Assembly (NCBI GenBank): GCA_015065385.1
Contig: SVQK01000029.1
Coordinates: 1 to 58,002, forward strand
DNA from: Oscillospiraceae bacterium
GTDB taxonomy: Bacteria; Bacillota; Clostridia; Oscillospirales; CAG-272
DNA: 58,002 nt
Reading direction: 5' to 3'
Shown one piece after another: positions 1 through 9,912 of the stretch (its first letter is position 1; the number at the start of each line of letters is the position of its first letter). The translations under genes and the position numbers were made by a program. The notes beneath the pieces are model-generated. The model was not told the DNA's origin, did not search any database, and saw nothing but the letters and a program-made list of their open reading frames with translations.

Positions 1-626
1 AGGAAGCCGGGTTTCGTGATCGGTGCCTCGTTGCCCGGATCTTCCAGATCCAGACCCTCGTGCGAAAGATGCCAGAGATTCTTGTCCTTGGAATAGTTTG
101 TCTCACGGCTGATCTTCAGCGGTATATGATGGGCTTCGGCATAATCGATCTCTTCATCCCTGGATTTCAGATCCCATTCCCGCCACGGGGCGATGACATG
201 CATGCCCGGAGCGAAATGCTGGATGGCAAGTTCGAATCTGACCTGGTCGTTGCCCTTGCCGGTGCAGCCATGGCAGATGGCGTCGCAGTTTTCGGCCTTG
301 GCGATCTCAACGAGGCGCTTGCCGATCAGCGGACGGGCGAAGGAGGTGCCCAGCAGGTACTTGCCCTCGTAAATGGCGCCGGCCTTCATGGTCGGCCAGA
401 TGAAGTCTTCGACGAATTCCTTGCGCAGATCCTCGATGTAGAGCTTGGACGCGCCGGTTTTCAGCGCCTTTTCCTCGAGTCCGTCGAGCTCCGTGCCCTG
501 GCCGACGTTTCCGGAAACGGCAATGACTTCGCAGCCCGGATAGTTGTCCTTCAGCCACGGAATGATGATGGAGGTGTCCAGTCCGCCGGAATATGCGAGC
601 ACGATTTTTTTGATCTCTTTTGCCAT
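1..626 (-). CDS. argG: Argininosuccinate synthase, 5' part (3' end outside window)
   Basis: Joins citrulline and aspartate using ATP to make argininosuccinate, the penultimate step of arginine synthesis, in the cytosol. The visible N-terminal ~208 residues begin [26 protein letters not shown] is the N-type ATP pyrophosphatase loop that binds ATP. Further family segments are visible: GNVGQG, the [15 protein letters not shown] region that contacts citrulline and aspartate, and APWREW. The family is usually about 400 residues, so roughly half is missing beyond base 1. The ATG at 624-626 follows a well-formed promoter. No arginine-responsive leader was recognised. Confidence 0.96.
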   Translation of the reverse strand, partial: MAKEIKKIVLAYSGGLDTSIIIPWLKDNYPGCEVIAVSGNVGQGTELDGLEEKALKTGASKLYIEDLRKEFVEDFIWPTMKAGAIYEGKYLLGTSFARPLIGKRLVEIAKAENCDAICHGCTGKGNDQVRFELAIQHFAPGMHVIAPWREWDLKSRDEEIDYAEAHHIPLKISRETNYSKDKNLWHLSHEGLDLEDPGNEAPITKPGF

Positions 627-665
627 GATGACGCTCCGTAAATATTTATTGTAAGGGATAGTATA

Positions 666-694
666 ATTATACGCCCCCGGCCCGTTCTTTGCAA
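666..694 (-). promoter_or_regulatory. Sigma-A promoter of argG
   Basis: On the minus strand TTGCAA (689-694) and TATAAT (666-671) are separated by 17 bases, about 40 bases before the argG start. Confidence 0.75.
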
Positions 695-818
695 TGGCTA
701 TCCTATACAAATCCGACAGCGCATCCGTCGTGATTCTGGTCAATAAAACATAAATTCCCGGGGCTTGATTCGGAATCGGCGGGCAGAATAAACGGCGAGA
801 ACTGAGAAAGGAGACGAT

Positions 819-1772
819 TTGAACATGAAAATACGAACCATCGCCGCGCTCTTGGCGGTTCAGCTTTTGACCGCACCCGCCGCGGAGGGGATCGGATTCT
901 TCGATCTGTTCGGGCAGGGACGGAGCGAGACGGAGACGGAAACCGAGGAAGAGGATTTCACCCCGAAGCGCGGCCGGTTTGCCCCGGAGCGGAAATCCGG
1001 ACACCGTGAAAAGCCCGCGGGATCCCGTTCCGGCCGCGCAGAATGCCTTCCGTGTGCCGCAGCTCCATCCGGAACCGGGTACAGCTGGTATGCCGCGCAC
1101 CAGAAGGACGGAAAGCGTCCCCCGGCTCCGGCTGAGATCCCGCCCGTCGGGGAGCACGGAGGATATTACCTCGGGGCGGACGAGCCGGTCGTCTATCTGA
1201 CCTTCGACGCGGGATACGAGAACGGAAATGTGGCGAAGATCCTCGACGGGCTGAAAGCGGAGGGAGTCCCCGGCGCGTTCTTCATTCTCGAGAATCTGGT
1301 GAACCGCAATCCGGAGCTGGTCAGGCGGATGGTGGACGAAGGGCATCTTGTCTGCAATCACACCGCGCGTCACAAGGACATGACCGCTTTCTCGGAGACC
1401 GAATTCAAGGAAGAACTCGGACGGATGGAGGAGGCCTACCGGAATCTGACCGGCATGGAACTGTCCCGGTACTACCGCCCGCCGGAGGGGAGGTTCACCG
1501 TCTCGAATCTCGACTGGGCGCGGGAGTTGGGCTATTCCACGATCCTCTGGAGCTTTGCCTACGCCGACTGGGACAACGGCAAACAGATGCCGCCCGACAA
1601 AGCGCTTGAAAAGGTGCTGGCCGGAGCGCACAACGGCATGGTCCTCCTTCTGCATCCCACGTCCGCCACCAACGCGGAGATCCTGCCCGCTCTGATCCGG
1701 GGCTTGAAGGACAGGGGATTCCGCTTCGGCACGCTGGACGAGCTGACGGGAGGCGGAGGAGTTGGCGCGTAA
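819..1772 (+). CDS. Exported polysaccharide deacetylase, PdaA-like
   Basis: Probably removes acetyl groups from peptidoglycan N-acetylmuramic or N-acetylglucosamine residues outside the membrane. An N-terminal hydrophobic stretch (about residues 4-22) suggests export. A low-complexity Glu/Thr/Arg linker follows, then a NodB-fold domain from about residue 125 to the end. Visible motifs are TFDAGYENG (compare the PdaA motif TFDNGYENG), the metal-ligand pattern H-TARH, and YRPPEGRF. PdaA makes the muramic delta-lactam of spore cortex, which fits the spore genes elsewhere in the window. A TTG at 819 lies 5 bases after AAAGGAG; an ATG at 825 is an alternative start. The downstream deacetylase overlaps by 11 bases. 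Confidence 0.85.
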   Translation: MNMKIRTIAALLAVQLLTAPAAEGIGFFDLFGQGRSETETETEEEDFTPKRGRFAPERKSGHREKPAGSRSGRAECLPCAAAPSGTGYSWYAAHQKDGKRPPAPAEIPPVGEHGGYYLGADEPVVYLTFDAGYENGNVAKILDGLKAEGVPGAFFILENLVNRNPELVRRMVDEGHLVCNHTARHKDMTAFSETEFKEELGRMEEAYRNLTGMELSRYYRPPEGRFTVSNLDWARELGYSTILWSFAYADWDNGKQMPPDKALEKVLAGAHNGMVLLLHPTSATNAEILPALIRGLKDRGFRFGTLDELTGGGGVGA

Positions 1773-2466
1773 AAGCCGGTTCATCCTTCCCGCGGTTCTT
1801 CTGTCGCTGACGCTGGCGTATCCGTTCCCGGCGATTTCCGCGCGGGCCGAGGAGGATATCGTCTACTCCTGCGCGTCCGTGGAGAAGCGGATCGCCCTGA
1901 CCTTCGACGACGGCCCGCATCCCACCCTGACCCGGGAGATCATCGAGATCCTCCGCGAGAACGGCGTGAGCGCCACCTTTTTCCTCGTCGGTGAGAACGC
2001 GGAATGGTTCCCGGAGATCGTGCGGGAGGAGGCGGAGGCCGGGTTCGAGCTGGGCAACCACACCTGGTCCCACGCCAACCTGCGGGAATCGGACTATGAT
2101 ACGGTCTGCCGGGAAATCGACGCGGGCGAGGACGCGGTCTGGAGCAACTTCGAGTACCGCACCCGCCTGCTCCGCCCTCCGGGAGGATGCCTGAACAACG
2201 AGGTGATCCGCGCGGCGAGGGAACGGGACTATACCCTCGTCTGCTGGTCGGTGGATACGCGGGACTGGGCGCATACGCCGTCCGACGCCATTGTGAAGAA
2301 TGTGTTGAGCAACGTAAGCGGCGGGGATATCCTTCTGTTCCACGACTATATCTCCGGAGGGTCTCCCACGCCCGCGGCTCTGCGGATCCTCATTCCGGAG
2401 CTGAAACGCCGCGGATTTGAATTCGTCACCGTCTCCGCCCTGATCGAGAGCGGGAGAAGCGGGTGA
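1762..2466 (+). CDS. Exported polysaccharide deacetylase, NodB/PgdA-like
   Basis: A second secreted NodB-homology deacetylase, 234 residues, likely acting on cell-wall glycan. It has a cleavable-type signal peptide (residues 1-29, ending AISARAEE). Motif 1 is TFDDGPHP, with the catalytic Asp pair. Motif 2 is HTWSH, giving the metal-binding histidines. Motif 3 is RPPGG, and a C-terminal LLFHD holds the catalytic-base His. It starts at TTG 1762, directly after GGAGGCGGAGGAG and inside the previous reading frame, so the two deacetylases are translationally coupled. A strong terminator follows. The two proteins differ in motif 1 (DAGY versus DDGP), so they may have different substrates. Confidence 0.9.
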   Translation: MARKSRFILPAVLLSLTLAYPFPAISARAEEDIVYSCASVEKRIALTFDDGPHPTLTREIIEILRENGVSATFFLVGENAEWFPEIVREEAEAGFELGNHTWSHANLRESDYDTVCREIDAGEDAVWSNFEYRTRLLRPPGGCLNNEVIRAARERDYTLVCWSVDTRDWAHTPSDAIVKNVLSNVSGGDILLFHDYISGGSPTPAALRILIPELKRRGFEFVTVSALIESGRSG

Positions 2467-2490
2467 CGGCGAAATGATTCATTAACCAGC

Positions 2491-2538
2491 AAATGCGTTC
2501 GAGCGGGAGTCTTGATCCTCCGTCCGAACGCATTTTTT
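2491..2538 (+). terminator. Intrinsic terminator after the deacetylase pair
   Basis: AAATGCGTTCG pairs with CGAACGCATTT, followed by a T run. Confidence 0.85.
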
Positions 2539-2683
2539 GCGCCATCCCGCCCGCTTTTGGCAAGACTTTTTTCGGCACAGCCAAACGGCAAACGCAAAAC
2601 GACCGTCCGGCAAATGCTTAGCACAGCAGAGAAAAGCCCGCAAGCCGCTTTGACAGCATACGGGTTCTTTGTGCTTCTCGAAT

Positions 2684-3685
2684 TTACAGCAGCATGATCC
2701 CTGCCTCGCCTGCCATCCGGCGCGTTTCCTCGTCCCAGACGGAAGCCTGGACCTCGCCGATGTGAGCCGTCTGCATCATGAGCATGCAGAGCCGGGACTG
2801 CCCAATGCCGCCGCCGATGGTCAAGGGCAGCTCGTCGTTCAAAAGCATTTTGTGGAAGGGCAGCTCCGCCCTTTCCTCGCATCCGGCCTCTTTCAGCTGG
2901 CGGCGGAGGGCGTCTGCGTCAACCCGGATCCCCATCGAGGAGATTTCGAAGGATTCGCCGAGCACGTCGTTCCAGAGGAGAATGTCCCCGTTCAGGGTCC
3001 AGTCGTCGTAGTCCGGGGCGCGTCCGTCGTGCGGCTTTCCGCTTTTCAGCTTGCCGCCGATCCCCATGAGGAAGGTGGTGGGATGCTCCTTCACCCATGC
3101 GTGTTCCCGCTCCTTCGGCGTGAGGGAGGGATAGCGGTCCTCCAGCTCCTGCGCCGTCACAAAGGAGACCTCCGGGGTGATGCGGCATTCCAGCTGCGGA
3201 AACTCATACCGCAGGGCGTTGTTGGTGGCGACCACGGCGGAGACGATCTTGTTCACCGTTTGGCGGAGATAGGCTTCGTTCCGCATGCTCCGGTCGATCA
3301 CCTTTTCCCAGTCCCACTGATCCACATATACCGAATGGAGGTTGTCCAGCTCTTCGTCGCGGCGGATGGCGTTCATGTCCGTGTAAAGCCCCTTACCCAC
3401 ATAGAAGTCGTACCGTTTCAGCGCGAGCCGCTTCCACTTGGCGAGGGAATGAACTACCTGCGCGCTCTTTCCCACAGCGGGAATGTCGAATTCAACGGGA
3501 CGCTCCACGCCGTTCAGGTTGTCGTTCAGACCGGAATCCCCCTCTACGAACAGGGGCGCGGATACACGGCGCAGATTCAGCTCAATGGCCAGATTCATCT
3601 GGAAGGTCCGCTTGATGTAATCGATGGCGGTCTGGGTTTCGTAGACGGCAAGTCTCGGTTTGTAGCCGTTCGGCATTTGGAACAT
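2684..3685 (-). CDS. asnA: Aspartate--ammonia ligase (asparagine synthetase A)
   Basis: Makes asparagine from aspartate and free ammonia with ATP, via a class-II aminoacyl-tRNA-synthetase-like fold. The 333-residue length matches the family (about 330). Recognisable segments are [30 protein letters not shown] and the C-terminal [15 protein letters not shown]. The start [10 protein letters not shown] was chosen because AAAGGA lies 10 bases upstream; the open frame continues further upstream but without a family match. The gene lies 50 bases after the DUF3472 gene on the same strand and may be co-transcribed with it. No T-box leader was seen. Confidence 0.96.
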   Translation of the reverse strand: MFQMPNGYKPRLAVYETQTAIDYIKRTFQMNLAIELNLRRVSAPLFVEGDSGLNDNLNGVERPVEFDIPAVGKSAQVVHSLAKWKRLALKRYDFYVGKGLYTDMNAIRRDEELDNLHSVYVDQWDWEKVIDRSMRNEAYLRQTVNKIVSAVVATNNALRYEFPQLECRITPEVSFVTAQELEDRYPSLTPKEREHAWVKEHPTTFLMGIGGKLKSGKPHDGRAPDYDDWTLNGDILLWNDVLGESFEISSMGIRVDADALRRQLKEAGCEERAELPFHKMLLNDELPLTIGGGIGQSRLCMLMMQTAHIGEVQASVWDEETRRMAGEAGIMLL

Positions 3686-3735
3686 GACTGTATATCCTTT
3701 CAATAATGGGTCGGAAATGGGATGAGGGGCGCGAA

Positions 3736-4971
3736 TCAGAGCGTCCGGGACAGAACGAACGGTTCGAGATCCGGGGGCAGGGCGGGAAGGCGAGGCCGGT
3801 CGAACACCGTTCCGAGGGGCGTATCCCCGTTGAAGAATCCGCCGTTTTTCAGAACGAACGCGCCTTCCTCGTCGAACGCTCCGCCGTAATCGAGCCGCCA
3901 GCCCCGTCTGGCTGTGGCGTCGCCGGTGAACCGGAGTCTTCTCGGCGTGAACCAGCGTCCCTCTTTCGTTCTGGCCCACGGATTCGAAAAGACGGCCTGA
4001 CGGGGGAGATACCCGTTCGCGTCGTGGAAGTTCTCGAGGAAGCAGTGGGGCGAGAGGAGCCATGTGTCCGTCTCGGGCCGCAGGAAGGACGCGATCTCCT
4101 CGAACCGTCCGGAATCCGGGAAGAAGAAATAGGCCGTGAAGACGCACCGTCCCGTTCCGTCGGGTGAGACCCGCATGAGGAACCGGTGGCGGACGCCGCT
4201 CTTCCAGTCGTACACCGCGTAGCTCTGGCCGCCGGCGCCCTCTCCGCCGAACTCTCCCACATGGGTCCGGGCGTTCTTTGAGAGGCAGACCACCCGCCTG
4301 TTTTCCGGAATGGAGGACGGATCGTCGGTGACATGGGGACTCCATACGGAAAAGAGGATCCTCCGCTCCGTCTGTGAATTGGTCTGGATGCCGAAATACC
4401 CGCCGTCAAAGCCGATGGCCATCGCGTAGGTCCCGACCGGGTCCTTTCCCTCCGGAACGACCGCTTCGTGATAAAACCACTCCACGTCGCCCGCGTCCTT
4501 TGTGTCGTAGGTCGCGTGAACGCTGGCGCCGCGCCGCGTCCAGTAGTAATTCTCGTGCTCTGCCGTCGGAACGAATCCCGCCGCGTCCTCCGGTCCGATC
4601 CCGTATAAAATCAGCTCGGACGGGGAGGCGAAGAGGTTGCCGCTCTTTTCGATTCCGGAAAGCGAGAGGTGCAGATAGCCCGGCGCGGACGCCTCGTACT
4701 CTCCGAAAACGACCTCCGCCGTACCCGGTGCGACCTCCGCCTCACGCGCGATCCCGCCCGCTTCCAGACGAAGGCGCGAGGACTTCGACTGCGGACGGAG
4801 CTTCAGCGCGGCGCGGAACCGGACAGGCCGGACAAAGGAGACATACAGGCCGAATACGGCGTCCGCTCCGTGCCAGTTGGCGATCCCACGCTCCGTCACG
4901 ACACCGCCCGCGGAGGAGGATTCGAGAAAAGCGCATCCGCCGAGGGGGACGCTGAGGGGAGGTTCGGACAT
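3736..4971 (-). CDS. DUF3472 domain protein, carbohydrate-binding-like
   Basis: A 411-residue protein without a clear signal peptide. The central part resembles DUF3472: [15 protein letters not shown], then [22 protein letters not shown]. It is preceded by a beta-rich N-terminal segment like the DUF5077-type lectin domain often found with DUF3472. Members are usually linked to polysaccharide use in gut Bacteroidota and Clostridia, but the biochemical role is not known. The ATG at 4971 follows AAAGGAAT and a clear promoter at 5017-5045. It is upstream of asnA with a short gap; no functional link is evident. Confidence 0.75.
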   Translation of the reverse strand: MSEPPLSVPLGGCAFLESSSAGGVVTERGIANWHGADAVFGLYVSFVRPVRFRAALKLRPQSKSSRLRLEAGGIAREAEVAPGTAEVVFGEYEASAPGYLHLSLSGIEKSGNLFASPSELILYGIGPEDAAGFVPTAEHENYYWTRRGASVHATYDTKDAGDVEWFYHEAVVPEGKDPVGTYAMAIGFDGGYFGIQTNSQTERRILFSVWSPHVTDDPSSIPENRRVVCLSKNARTHVGEFGGEGAGGQSYAVYDWKSGVRHRFLMRVSPDGTGRCVFTAYFFFPDSGRFEEIASFLRPETDTWLLSPHCFLENFHDANGYLPRQAVFSNPWARTKEGRWFTPRRLRFTGDATARRGWRLDYGGAFDEEGAFVLKNGGFFNGDTPLGTVFDRPRLPALPPDLEPFVLSRTL

Positions 4972-5016
4972 GGGACGATTCCTTTCTTTGCGTGGGAAAC
5001 GGATTTGACAATGCTT

Positions 5017-5045
5017 ATTTTATCATTCTTCCCCCGCGGTGTCAA
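5017..5045 (-). promoter_or_regulatory. Sigma-A promoter for the DUF3472 (and perhaps asnA) transcript
   Basis: Minus-strand TTGACA (5040-5045), 17-base spacer, TAAAAT (5017-5022). Confidence 0.75.
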
Positions 5046-5160
5046 GCGTCTTTCGTCGGGAGAAAGCTGTGAAAATGACCGATTCCGCGGCGTCGGCGTC
5101 TGAAACGCTTGTCAAAAACAGGAAAATTCAATTATTTTGAAACTTTTTCACGAAAAGCTC

Positions 5161-5189
5161 TTGACTGCTGTAGTAAATAAGGGTATAAT
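5161..5189 (+). promoter_or_regulatory. Sigma-A promoter of the blaI-M56 pair
   Basis: TTGACT, 17 bases, TATAAT. The spacer contains CTGTAGTA, similar to half of the TACA/TGTA operator used by BlaI/MecI repressors, so autoregulation is plausible but not shown. Confidence 0.75.
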
Positions 5190-5278
5190 ATATTGTGTCG
5201 AATACCCGACCGGCCGCGGTCAGGGAACCGCACACCCGGAACGCGGCGCACATTACTTTCAGAAGGAGAGATACCGTT

Positions 5279-5677
5279 ATGGAAGACACGATGATCAAGC
5301 TGCCCGCCAGCGAGCTTGAAATCATGCAGGCCATCTGGACGCTTGACGAAGAGGGCGAGAAGTTCATCTCCGCCAGTCTCGTCATGAAGAGATTCCCCGC
5401 TCTGAACCGCCTGAAGCTCACCACCGTTCTGACTCTGATCACGAGACTGCAGACCAAGGGCTTCATCCGCACGGACAAGCTGGGCCGTTCCAACTGCTAC
5501 ACGCCCCTCATCAGCTCCGCCGAATACCGGAAATTCGCATACGGCGACTTCGTGGAAAAGGTCTATCGGAATGACCGTCTGGACCTGTTCTCCGCGCTGG
5601 TCAACGACGAAGCCCTGACGAAGGAAGATCTCGAAGAGATCAAGGCCATGATCGAAAAGACGGAAAACGAACGGTAA
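5279..5677 (+). CDS. BlaI/MecI-family transcriptional repressor
   Basis: A 132-residue winged-helix repressor of the penicillinase-repressor family. The N-terminus LPASELEIMQAIW is the typical BlaI/CopY opening; the recognition-helix region LTTVLTLITRLQTKGFI and the wing follow. The C-terminal half is a helical dimerisation part, cleaved by the partner protease in classical systems. The ATG at 5279 lies 7 bases after GGAGAG in a good context. It is directly upstream of an M56 membrane peptidase, as in blaI-blaR1. No beta-lactamase lies nearby, so its regulon is unknown. Confidence 0.9.
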   Translation: MEDTMIKLPASELEIMQAIWTLDEEGEKFISASLVMKRFPALNRLKLTTVLTLITRLQTKGFIRTDKLGRSNCYTPLISSAEYRKFAYGDFVEKVYRNDRLDLFSALVNDEALTKEDLEEIKAMIEKTENER

Positions 5678-5708
5678 ACCGGCAAGACAGCCTGAAGGGA
5701 GCCGCGAT

Positions 5709-7088
5709 ATGGGAAACAGGATCTTTCTTCTGTTTTTTACGATCGCGGCTCTTTCCCTTGTCTTCTGGTTTTCGGCCTCCCTGCTTCTCGCCGTGCGGAA
5801 CCGGATGGGGAAGAGCGTGAGGGCCGCGGTCTGGATCCTGATGCTTCCCCTCGCCGTCGTGCCGCTCTTTTTCTCCTTCGCGCCGGTCCGCCTCGCTCTC
5901 TTCACCGACGCCGCGGGAGGACTCAGGACGGAAGTCCGGACCGGGCCGGAACGGGAGGACCCGGGAGAGCCGGACGCCTCGGTTTATCTGACCGCGGGCC
6001 GCCGGAAAACCGCCGAGGGAGCCGCCCTGCTTTTTCTGACGCTTTGGCTTCTTTCGGCGTCCTCGTCCCTTGCGTTCGGGTTGAGCCAGTATTGGGAGAC
6101 CGTCAATTTCCTCACGCGGAATTCGACGGAGTGCCGGGACAAACGCGCGCTCGCCGTTTTCGAAGAGGCCGGGCGAAAGGCGGGCGTGCGCCGGTCCGTT
6201 TCCCTGCGTGTCATGCACCCGGATCTGAGGCTGTCCCCCTGCATGTGCGGGGCGCTGTCCCCCGCTGTCTTTGTCGGGGAAAGCCTCCTTTCCGCCTGCA
6301 CGGACAGCCAGCTTGAGCTTGTCTTTCTTCATGAGCTGACCCACATCCGCCATCACGACGGACTGCTCAGGCTCGTGACGCTGCTCGGCACTTCCTTTCA
6401 CGCCCTGCTCCCCGTGTCGGGACGGGTGCGGGAAGCTGTCGGTGAAGACACGGAGATCCTCTGCGACCGGGACGTGCTGAGGGTCGTCGGGCGGGACCGG
6501 CTGGGCGAGTACTGCCGCGTTCTGTACGAGATCGCCTCCCGCAGCGTGGACGGCGGCGCGCTGGGCGGGGGATTGCTCGCTCCGGCTTCCGAGGCGGGGA
6601 AAGCGCTTCTCAGCCGGATCCGGATCATGAAAGCGGGAGAGGCGGAATCCTCCCGGAGCGCGTGGGCCGCTCCTCTCTGCGCGCTCGCGCTGAATCTGCT
6701 CCTGCTCAATCTGGTATCCGTGGAGAACCCGGACAATCTGAGGCTGGATTTCGTCAACCCTTCGCTCGCGGACGCGCTGGTGACCTATTTCGGACTGACC
6801 GATCCACGGGATTTGACCGAGGCGCGGCTCGAGGAGGTGTGGAGCTTGGAGATCTACCGTCCCGCGGGGGAGAACGGGCCGTCTTCCGTGTGGTACTGCA
6901 CCGTCAACGAGTCGTATCCGGAGCGTTCGCGGGAAGGGAAGGCCTACCCCGCTGATCCGGATTCTTTGCGCCTCGACGATCTGATCCTGTTCCGGGACCT
7001 GCGGACGCTGGTCATCGAGGGAAGGCGGTGGGACCTGCCGTTCGATTCCGCTGAACAGCTGGACTGCGCCGTCATCCTGCGGAACTGA
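5709..7088 (+). CDS. M56-family membrane metalloprotease (BlaR1-like, no penicillin sensor)
   Basis: An integral membrane zinc protease, 459 residues, expected to relay a signal by cleaving the adjacent BlaI-type repressor. It has two N-terminal membrane segments (about 5-30 and 40-60), a third near 100-120, the catalytic HELTH at residues 208-212 with downstream EDTEILCDR, and another membrane segment near 318-338. The ~120-residue extracellular tail has no SxxK/SxN penicillin-binding signature. Instead it carries Leu-spaced strands such as LRLDDLILFRDLRTLVIEG, reminiscent of a leucine-rich-repeat fragment. It therefore probably senses something other than beta-lactams. A terminator follows. 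Confidence 0.85.
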   Translation: MGNRIFLLFFTIAALSLVFWFSASLLLAVRNRMGKSVRAAVWILMLPLAVVPLFFSFAPVRLALFTDAAGGLRTEVRTGPEREDPGEPDASVYLTAGRRKTAEGAALLFLTLWLLSASSSLAFGLSQYWETVNFLTRNSTECRDKRALAVFEEAGRKAGVRRSVSLRVMHPDLRLSPCMCGALSPAVFVGESLLSACTDSQLELVFLHELTHIRHHDGLLRLVTLLGTSFHALLPVSGRVREAVGEDTEILCDRDVLRVVGRDRLGEYCRVLYEIASRSVDGGALGGGLLAPASEAGKALLSRIRIMKAGEAESSRSAWAAPLCALALNLLLLNLVSVENPDNLRLDFVNPSLADALVTYFGLTDPRDLTEARLEEVWSLEIYRPAGENGPSSVWYCTVNESYPERSREGKAYPADPDSLRLDDLILFRDLRTLVIEGRRWDLPFDSAEQLDCAVILRN

Positions 7089-7120
7089 TCCCGTCCGGGG
7101 CGCTTAATTGAAAATAAAGA

Positions 7121-7159
7121 AGGAAGTATTTTCGATCTTTGTGAAAATATTTCCTTTTT
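7121..7159 (+). terminator. Intrinsic terminator after the M56 gene
   Basis: GGAAGTATTTTC pairs with GAAAATATTTCC (one G-U), followed by TTTTT. Confidence 0.8.
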
Positions 7160-7163
7160 CCTG

Positions 7164-7192
7164 TTGAAAAACAGTCCGGTTTATCGTATAAT
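7164..7192 (+). promoter_or_regulatory. Sigma-A promoter of the envelope-polysaccharide operon
   Basis: TTGAAA, 17 bases, TATAAT, about 45 bases before the first gene. Confidence 0.8.
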
Positions 7193-7235
7193 ACTATAAA
7201 TCACCATCGAAAGACGGAGGGAAAGGAGGCGCGGT

Positions 7236-9305
7236 ATGAACGGACAGAACGGACGCCGGGACCGGGGCAGCGTGCTCGTCGGACTGTTCCGCGGGAGCAG
7301 GATCCTCGGCGCGCTCGACCGGTTCACGGTCTGGGTCTATGCGCTTTTGAAAAACGGCTTGTTCGGATGGATGTTCTCCGGATACCGCGAAGCGCCTTCG
7401 TCCCGCGTCCTTCCGCGGATCGCCGCCTCCAAGACGGCAACGCATCTGCGGGAGCTCCGCTTCGGGATCTGCCGCCGGATCGAATCGAGCCTGATCGTGA
7501 ACGGTGTGCGGCGGCTTGCAAGGCTCCTCCTCGGATGCCGGCTCAAGGTCTGGGGGACCTTCCTCCTCTCCTTCACCGTTTTCTCCGCGATTCAAAAGTT
7601 TCTGTTCTTAGCGCTGGAGGGGAAGCTGGATGTTTCCCGTTTCGGCACCTCCGATCTGCTGTTTTACGCCATCGGCCTTGCCGCCATTCCGCTGATCCTC
7701 TCGAAAAAGACCCTCGCGGAAGGGATCGCCGATTCTGCCGTCGGGAGGCTGTTCCTCCGGATCACGGCGTTCCGGGAGGAAGATCTCGCGCCGGAAGGGA
7801 ACGGCGGGCATCTGAATGTGGCGTTCCTTTCGGGGATTTTCTTCGGGATCCTGACATACTGGATCCCCGCCTATCTGCTTCCCCTCGGACTGATCGGCCT
7901 GACGGCGGCGTACCTGATCCTGATCCGCCCCGAGCTCGGCGTGCTCGCGCTGTTTTTCGCCATGCCGTGGCTTCCGACCATGGTCCTTGCCGCGCTCGTG
8001 ATCTATACCGCGCTCTGCCTCATGCTCAAGCTCTTCCGAAGGAAGCGGATTCTGAAGCTCGAGCCGGTGGATCTCTACGCGGCGGCCTTCGCGCTGCTCA
8101 CCTTCTTCGGAGGGGCGGTGTCCCTGTCCTCCGCTTCGCTGAAGCCGGGCCTTCTGATGGTCTGCTTCATGATGGGCTATTTCCTGACGGTGACGCTCAT
8201 GCGGTCCCGGGAATGGCTGGTGCGCTGTTCCACGGCCGTTGTGGTGTCCGCCGCCCTGATTTCCCTGTACGGGATCTATCTCTACTTCACAGACGGCGGC
8301 TACTCCTCGAAGGCATGGCTGGACAGCGAGATGTTCGAATCCATCCGGGGCCGGGCCGTCGCCACGCTCGAAAACCCGAATATGCTCGGGGAATACCTGA
8401 TCCTGATTTTCCCCGTCGCCGCGGCGATGTTTGTCGGGAACGGAGAAGGACTCAGGAGGCTTCCGACCTTCGTATGCGCCGCCGTCATGGGGGTCTGCCT
8501 GATCCTGACGTGGAGCCGCGGCGCGTGGCTCGGGCTGATGGCGGCTCTTCTGATCTTCCTCTTCATGTGGCACCGCCGCTCCGTCTGGCTGATCCTCGCC
8601 GGGATCGCGTCCCTGCCGATTCTGCCCGCCGTTCTGCCCGCGTCGATCCTGCATCGGATCACGAGCATCGGCAACATGGCGGATTCCTCCACCTCCTACC
8701 GCGTCTATATCTGGCGCGCCTCCGTCCGCATGATCCGGGATCATTTCCTCACCGGGATCGGGATCGGAGAGGGAGCGTGGTTCCGCGTCTATCCTCTGTA
8801 CGCGTATCAGGGCGTGGAAGTCGCGCCGCATTCTCACAACCTGTTTTTGCAGATCTGGCTGGAACTCGGGGTTGTGGGAATCGCGGTGTTCGTGATCTTC
8901 CTCTTCCTGCTCTTTCAAGCCGCCTTCACCCTCTTCCGCGAGCTCTCCGGCGAACGTCCCCTGCGCAACCGGGGCATCATGCCCGCCCCCTTGCAAAAAG
9001 AAGAAAGCGGGCTCGGGACCGTCGGGGCGGATCCTGTGAAGCGGGCGAGGAACCAGCTCCGGATCTCGGCGGCAGGTCCCCTCTGCGGGATCGCGGCGGT
9101 GCTGGCGCAGGGGTTGACCGATTACGCATGGTATAACTACAGACTGTTCCTGATGTTCTGGCTGATGGCCGCCCTCGCCGCGGGATATGTCCGGAACGGC
9201 AGGGAGCAGTTCGACGACGGTATGTTCCAGAACGACCCGACAGCCAGCGAAAGCCTTCTGCCGCTGTCGGAAAGAGCCGGTGAGAACGGAGGAAAGCGAA
9301 CATGA
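7236..9305 (+). CDS. O-antigen ligase / polymerase-like membrane protein (Wzy_C)
   Basis: A 689-residue polytopic membrane protein of the O-antigen ligase superfamily, which transfers or polymerises undecaprenyl-linked glycans on the outer face of the membrane. About a dozen hydrophobic segments run from residue 105 to 645. A large extracytoplasmic loop contains the family signature ATLENPNMLGEY, then TSYRVYIWRASVRMIRDH, GIGIGEG and APHSHNLFLQIWLE, whose conserved Arg and His are the usual catalytic residues. The first ~100 residues are a basic cytoplasmic extension. First gene of a five-gene operon; its stop overlaps the next start (ATGA). The glycan is not identifiable from sequence. Confidence 0.85.
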   Translation: MNGQNGRRDRGSVLVGLFRGSRILGALDRFTVWVYALLKNGLFGWMFSGYREAPSSRVLPRIAASKTATHLRELRFGICRRIESSLIVNGVRRLARLLLGCRLKVWGTFLLSFTVFSAIQKFLFLALEGKLDVSRFGTSDLLFYAIGLAAIPLILSKKTLAEGIADSAVGRLFLRITAFREEDLAPEGNGGHLNVAFLSGIFFGILTYWIPAYLLPLGLIGLTAAYLILIRPELGVLALFFAMPWLPTMVLAALVIYTALCLMLKLFRRKRILKLEPVDLYAAAFALLTFFGGAVSLSSASLKPGLLMVCFMMGYFLTVTLMRSREWLVRCSTAVVVSAALISLYGIYLYFTDGGYSSKAWLDSEMFESIRGRAVATLENPNMLGEYLILIFPVAAAMFVGNGEGLRRLPTFVCAAVMGVCLILTWSRGAWLGLMAALLIFLFMWHRRSVWLILAGIASLPILPAVLPASILHRITSIGNMADSSTSYRVYIWRASVRMIRDHFLTGIGIGEGAWFRVYPLYAYQGVEVAPHSHNLFLQIWLELGVVGIAVFVIFLFLLFQAAFTLFRELSGERPLRNRGIMPAPLQKEESGLGTVGADPVKRARNQLRISAAGPLCGIAAVLAQGLTDYAWYNYRLFLMFWLMAALAAGYVRNGREQFDDGMFQNDPTASESLLPLSERAGENGGKRT

Positions 9306-9793
9306 ATAAGCGAAAAATCCGATTCAATTTTATAGACCTTCTGATCCTGCTGGTCATCGCGGCGGTCGTTTTCGTCCTTCTGTATGTGTTCGTGCTGAGC
9401 GACAGGACGACGGCGGCGGACGATCAGGCGAAAACGAAGATTCAGTACGTCATCGAGATTCTGAACGTGGACGAACGGTTTTCCGAGACCATCCGGAAAG
9501 GACAGCGGGTCGAAGACGCCATCCGCCGGAAATCCGTCGGTACCGTAATCGGCGTGGAACCCAAGCCCTTTCAGACGGTCACGTTCGACTATAACAACCG
9601 GGAAGAGGTCCTGGCCTCCCCCGAGGGACGCATCACGCTCTATGTGACCGTCGATGCGGAAGTTGACGAGACGGACGGTGCGTTCACGGCGGACGGGGTC
9701 GAGATCCGGGTCGGTCAGCAGTACAGCCTGATTTTCCCGGATTTCTACGGAGTCGGATACTGCACCTCCCTGAAAACGACCGGAGCAGGCTGA
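9302..9793 (+). CDS. DUF4330 family membrane-anchored protein (first copy)
   Basis: A 163-residue protein with a short basic N-terminus, one transmembrane helix (about 12-32, IDLLILLVIAAVVFVLLYVF) and an extracellular beta-rich domain. This is the organisation of DUF4330, whose role is not established. It overlaps the ligase gene by four bases, implying coupled translation. A second DUF4330 protein ends the operon. Co-occurrence with an O-antigen-ligase-like enzyme and a TagO-type transferase suggests a structural or accessory role in making or exporting a surface polysaccharide. Confidence 0.75.
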   Translation: MNKRKIRFNFIDLLILLVIAAVVFVLLYVFVLSDRTTAADDQAKTKIQYVIEILNVDERFSETIRKGQRVEDAIRRKSVGTVIGVEPKPFQTVTFDYNNREEVLASPEGRITLYVTVDAEVDETDGAFTADGVEIRVGQQYSLIFPDFYGVGYCTSLKTTGAG

Positions 9794-9912
9794 GCCCGCT
9801 TGCGTAAAGTATCCTTTTCGCCGCGGGATCCGTTCTGGGAGATTGTCCCGGAATGGGAACGGTTTCCGGATTCCGCCGTCAAATCAGCAGTACCTTTCAT
9901 CGGAGTTGCACT

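Noticed and set aside
3686..4345. N-terminal extension of asnA
   Set aside because: The frame stays open upstream, but the family start is [10 protein letters not shown] with a good binding site and the extension overlaps the DUF3472 gene in another frame.
7608..8996. 462-codon antisense frame
   Set aside because: Composition typical of an antisense shadow (His/Asp/Gly/Arg-rich) and no ribosome-binding site or homology.
7367..9136. Long open frame overlapping the O-antigen ligase gene
   Set aside because: Arg/Pro/Asp-rich shadow of the real gene in another frame, as expected in GC-rich DNA; no family resemblance.
9853..9912. Longer start for the TagO-type protein
   Set aside because: The upstream ATG lacks a binding site; the 9913 start begins directly with the first membrane helix.
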